Shown: one piece after another, positions 31,151-34,022 of the stretch
How the letters are laid out: each line of letters opens with the position of its first letter
Numbering within the stretch: position 1 is the first letter of the stretch
Source of the DNA: Methanococcoides seepicolus
Lineage (GTDB): Archaea > Halobacteriota > Methanosarcinia > Methanosarcinales > Methanosarcinaceae
Assembly: GCF_023684405.1 (NCBI RefSeq)
Contig: NZ_JAGSOI010000013.1
Coordinates: 11,414 to 45,435 of the forward strand
DNA length: 34,022 nucleotides
Direction: 5' to 3'
Notes under the pieces: generated by a model
Told to the model about the DNA's origin: nothing
Seen by the model: the letters and a program-made list of their open reading frames with translations, nothing else
Database searches by the model: none
Program-made: the position numbers and the translations under genes

Positions 31151-32857
31151 ATGCTGAAAATGAAAACAGCTATTATTACTGTTTGTCTACTGATTTCCTT
31201 ATTAGGAACACCGCTAGTGTCAGCAATACCAAATAATACCAGCATAATCGAAATCAATGACTTGATTCAAGCTGAAGATGGATTTTTCGCCTATCCCGCA
31301 GAGTGGAGTCCTAACGGAAAATACTTGCTTATCAGATCATATAACCCAATTTCAATGTCTGAAAGTATTAACAAACACTATCTGATAGATGTGGGTAACA
31401 AAACATATGGAGAAATTGACTATGGGATTACAGAAGAAGAAAGTAATTATGTCGTCTTCGCCTCATCCCTGGGATGGTTTCCCTCTGGCGATAGGATTTA
31501 TTTCACGATTTCAAAAAATGGGTATGGAAGGGGAACAGGTGGTACTAATTATGCTATTTGCAATCCTGATGGTACTGATGTGAGGGTACTCGGTTCTCCA
31601 AATATAGCCACCCTTTCTGGAGCAATAAACGATCTAGGAGGAGGGGAGCAGCACATGGAATTAGCATTCAGCCCGGATTCCAGCAGACTATCCTATGAAT
31701 ATGAAGACTCGGAAAATAGTCTTGGAAATCTGTGGATTGAAGACATAGACGGAACAAATTCCTTTGAATTAAGGGGAAAATCCAAGAATGTTGTCTGGTA
31801 TAACTCTACAACAGTCTATTTCATAACGAGAGAAGGAACCTTGATGGTTACTGACAAAGAAGGAAACGCCATCCGAACCTTTTCACCAGAGAATGACAAT
31901 GAAAAATATAACATTTTTACACTTAGTCCAGATAAGCAAAAGATGACGTTGCTATCGAGTCTTGGTGAAGAGTATACAAAGACATATCCTACATATATAG
32001 CTAACATTAACGGATCTAACCTACTGGAAACAGAAATTGGTACCGATTTATTAAATAGTAGTTCTCCATCTCCTGATATGGGTAACTGGCAACCAAATGG
32101 CTCTTCCATACTGCTGGAGAAAAACGGTGATTTGTATATTCTGGAAGGAAAAGAACATAGTAAACGCCTTCTGTATGAAGGTAATGCAACTTATCCCCAA
32201 TGGTTCCCTACAGGAGATAAAATACTCTTTCTTGAAAACAACAATCAAATTTACTCGATCAATGCTGACAGCACAAATATTTCATTTATTGCAAATATTG
32301 GACTGGTAAACCACCATATATGGGATATCTATGAATGGAAACAAATTTCAATCAGTCCAAGCGGAGATCGTATTGCATTTACATCCGCATTGTACCCTAG
32401 TGGAGGTAAAATAGATCTGGAACCATCTCTCAAAAAAGCTAAAAACATTGCAGCTCCGCTTTTTATAACCAATTCAGATGGTACAAATCTAACTCGCTTG
32501 ACACCTTCTATAAAGGGAAAGCACTACTTTTTAGACGGATGGAACCCTGATGAAAAATTGATGACAGTAGGTTTCATTCGCTTTTCTGAAAATGGAAATG
32601 ACCGTAGTCACTATCTTTTCTCTTTAGATGGAACAAATATCTGTGACGATTGGGAAAAGATGCCTGTGAGCCAGATTATTGGAAACGACAATCTTATTCA
32701 AATGAGCAATTCAACTCAGGTTGATGAAAGTACTGCGTCCAGTGAAATTGCATCTAATGGAACTGAAAATAAACAGATTCCATCTTTTCGGTTTTTTCAA
32801 TTCGTTTTCTGCTTGATGGGCGCATGGATGCTACAAAAAAAACAGAAGGAGTTTTGA
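31151..32857 (+). CDS. Secreted beta-propeller (TolB/PD40-like) protein 1
   Basis: The 568-residue protein has GAGG just before its ATG and a signal peptide (1-25, CLLISLLGTPLVSA). Propeller blades with WSPNG, FSPDSSRLSYEYED, LSPDKQKMT, WQPNGSSILLEKNGDLYILE, WFPTGDKILFLENN and SPSGDRIAFTSA spread over residues 50-500, typical of TolB/PD40 repeats. The C-terminus, NKQIPSFRFFQFVFCLMGAW followed by basic residues, resembles a PGF-CTERM tail with PGF changed to PSF, so surface anchoring is possible. The role is unknown; propellers usually bind proteins or sugars. A tandem paralogue follows. Confidence 0.75.
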   Translation: MLKMKTAIITVCLLISLLGTPLVSAIPNNTSIIEINDLIQAEDGFFAYPAEWSPNGKYLLIRSYNPISMSESINKHYLIDVGNKTYGEIDYGITEEESNYVVFASSLGWFPSGDRIYFTISKNGYGRGTGGTNYAICNPDGTDVRVLGSPNIATLSGAINDLGGGEQHMELAFSPDSSRLSYEYEDSENSLGNLWIEDIDGTNSFELRGKSKNVVWYNSTTVYFITREGTLMVTDKEGNAIRTFSPENDNEKYNIFTLSPDKQKMTLLSSLGEEYTKTYPTYIANINGSNLLETEIGTDLLNSSSPSPDMGNWQPNGSSILLEKNGDLYILEGKEHSKRLLYEGNATYPQWFPTGDKILFLENNNQIYSINADSTNISFIANIGLVNHHIWDIYEWKQISISPSGDRIAFTSALYPSGGKIDLEPSLKKAKNIAAPLFITNSDGTNLTRLTPSIKGKHYFLDGWNPDEKLMTVGFIRFSENGNDRSHYLFSLDGTNICDDWEKMPVSQIIGNDNLIQMSNSTQVDESTASSEIASNGTENKQIPSFRFFQFVFCLMGAWMLQKKQKEF

Positions 32858-32883
32858 TGTCTATTGGTAATAATCCAAAAGGA

Positions 32884-33972
32884 ATGCTTAAAATGAACCA
32901 TATTTTCCATATAACTTTACTACTCATTTTTCTGATTGGAGTACCACTAGTAGCAGCAACCCCAAACAACACATCTATAAGCTCAATCCAAATCAATGAT
33001 TTGATTCAAGCTGAAGAAGGATTTAGTTCATCCCCTGCAGAATGGAGTCCGGGTGGTAAATATTTACTTGTCCAATCACATAAATCAATTTCAATGTTTG
33101 AAGGAATTAATAAACACTATTTGATAGATATTGAAAATAGAACATTCGGAAAAATTGATTATGGAATTACGGAGAAAGAAAGCAATTATTTATCACCATT
33201 CACAGGATGGATCCCCTCTGGAGACAAAATATATTTTGGAGTTTCAAAATGGGGACATGGAATGAGTGCAGGCGGTAGTAATTATATTATTTGTAATCCT
33301 GATGGCACCGACATGAGAGTAATCGGCTCCCAAAATGAAACCACTCTTGCCAAAGCAGTAAACAATCTTGGAGGAGGAGTCAGGTACAGAGATTTAACAT
33401 TTAGTCCAGATAGCACTAAAGTAGCTTTTGAATATGAAGATCCAGATAATTTTCTTGGAAATCTGTGGATTGAAAACATAGATGGAACTAATTCTTTTGA
33501 ATTGAGAGCTAAGGCAAGGAAACTCGTATGGTATAACTCTACGACGGTTTTTTTCTTAACAAGAGATGGCTCATTGTTGGTTACTGATGATAGAGGTAAT
33601 TCTATCCAGGCTTTTATTTCAGATAACGATGGGGAAAAACATGGAATTGTTTCATTTAGTCCCGACAAACAAAAAATGACATTTCCCATATATTCGGCGG
33701 ATGATAGCTATAATAAGTATATATCTAATATTAATGGATCAACCCTTACAAAATCAGAGATTGGCAGTTGGCAACCCAATGGTTCATCCATGGTAATAAA
33801 TGAAAATGGAAGTTTGTACCTTCTTGAAGGAAAAGAACATAGTAAACGCCTTCTGTATGAAGGCAATGCAACCGAGCCTCGATGGTTCCCTGATGGTTCA
33901 AAAATACTATTTATTGAAAACAAAAACGTAACTATTCAGCCTAATTATCGTCAATCCTGTATTCAACTCTAA
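32884..33972 (+). CDS. Secreted beta-propeller protein 2, C-terminally truncated
   Basis: I chose the ATG at 32884 because it matches the MLKM start of the paralogue at 31151, giving about 362 residues. An earlier ATG at 32824 overlaps the previous gene. The signal peptide and the same blades follow (AEWSPGGKYLLVQSH, TFSPDSTKVAFEYEDPDNFL, WQPNGSSMVINENGSLYLLE). Similarity stops at WFPDGSKILFIENKN (about 33925), where the paralogue has some 200 more residues. The remaining tail VTIQPNYRQSCIQL is unrelated. An insertion or rearrangement probably cut the gene there; the cause lies beyond the window. Confidence 0.7.
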   Translation: MLKMNHIFHITLLLIFLIGVPLVAATPNNTSISSIQINDLIQAEEGFSSSPAEWSPGGKYLLVQSHKSISMFEGINKHYLIDIENRTFGKIDYGITEKESNYLSPFTGWIPSGDKIYFGVSKWGHGMSAGGSNYIICNPDGTDMRVIGSQNETTLAKAVNNLGGGVRYRDLTFSPDSTKVAFEYEDPDNFLGNLWIENIDGTNSFELRAKARKLVWYNSTTVFFLTRDGSLLVTDDRGNSIQAFISDNDGEKHGIVSFSPDKQKMTFPIYSADDSYNKYISNINGSTLTKSEIGSWQPNGSSMVINENGSLYLLEGKEHSKRLLYEGNATEPRWFPDGSKILFIENKNVTIQPNYRQSCIQL

Positions 33973-34022
33973 TACAAAAAATTAATTTGCAACCCTAAAA
34001 TCAAACAATCGTTGGAACAAAT

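Noticed and set aside
1-34022. tRNA or rRNA genes
   Set aside because: No cloverleaf with a T-arm consensus and no rRNA-like stretch was noticed when reading both strands; a tRNAscan run would be the formal check.

Overview
The window reads as the chromosome of a methanogenic archaeon of the Methanosarcinaceae. The grounds are: tiaS (archaea only), leaderless or near-leaderless genes behind archaeal TATA boxes, a folate-type C1 cluster (purN, glyA, folD, a dihydropteroate-synthase-like gene, metV) of the kind found in Methanosarcina relatives, a UPF0228-like protein and PGF-CTERM surface anchors. A methylotrophic genus such as Methanococcoides or Methanolobus would fit, but that is inference.

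Layout. 1-5838 is an ordinary core region: tiaS (minus strand, cut by the window edge), an HTH regulator, purN, glyA, folD and a full-length DHPS-like protein. 5839-21549 is a repeated region. A module [DHPS-like C-terminal part, metV, dyad operator/TATA, structured leader, secreted trypsin-fold protease, secreted protein with the protease's own N-terminal domain] occurs four times. Only the first DHPS-like gene is complete; the other three lack the N-terminal part of the barrel. All four metV copies are intact. Fragments of GIY-YIG, HNH and caspase-like genes lie between modules. 21550-24169 holds a minus-strand operon (secreted PPC-like protein plus a membrane-tethered regulator with two winged-helix domains), divergent from a secreted C39-like cysteine peptidase. 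24170-30255 holds small membrane proteins, a lipoprotein gene broken by a frameshift, a stop codon and a complete IS4/IS1634-type element, then a sixth leader copy in front of another C39-like peptidase and a UPF0228-like protein. 30256-34022 holds IS scars, one more short member of the N-domain family and two tandem beta-propeller secreted proteins, the second cut short.

The most interesting signal is a probable undescribed regulon. Six promoters share a dyad (CAACTG-8 nt-CAGTTG, longest form 19-nt arms at 22943-22988). In all six the right half-site begins exactly 26 nt before TTTATA. A conserved ~100-130 nt element begins about 27 nt after the TATA box, where transcription should start. 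It folds into the same stems in every copy and sits directly upstream of a secreted peptidase. The best dyad lies between the PPC/regulator operon and a peptidase gene, with TATA boxes almost equally spaced on both sides. This suggests a membrane-tethered sensor-regulator that controls itself and a set of exported proteases. The same leader also carries a ~34-codon frame starting at the predicted transcription start in most copies, so a leaderless peptide is an alternative reading.

The exported proteins may form a protease/propeptide-inhibitor network. The N-terminal domain of the trypsin-fold proteases recurs alone, doubled, or fused to HEAT repeats in proteins with PGF-CTERM-like anchors, each encoded right after a protease.
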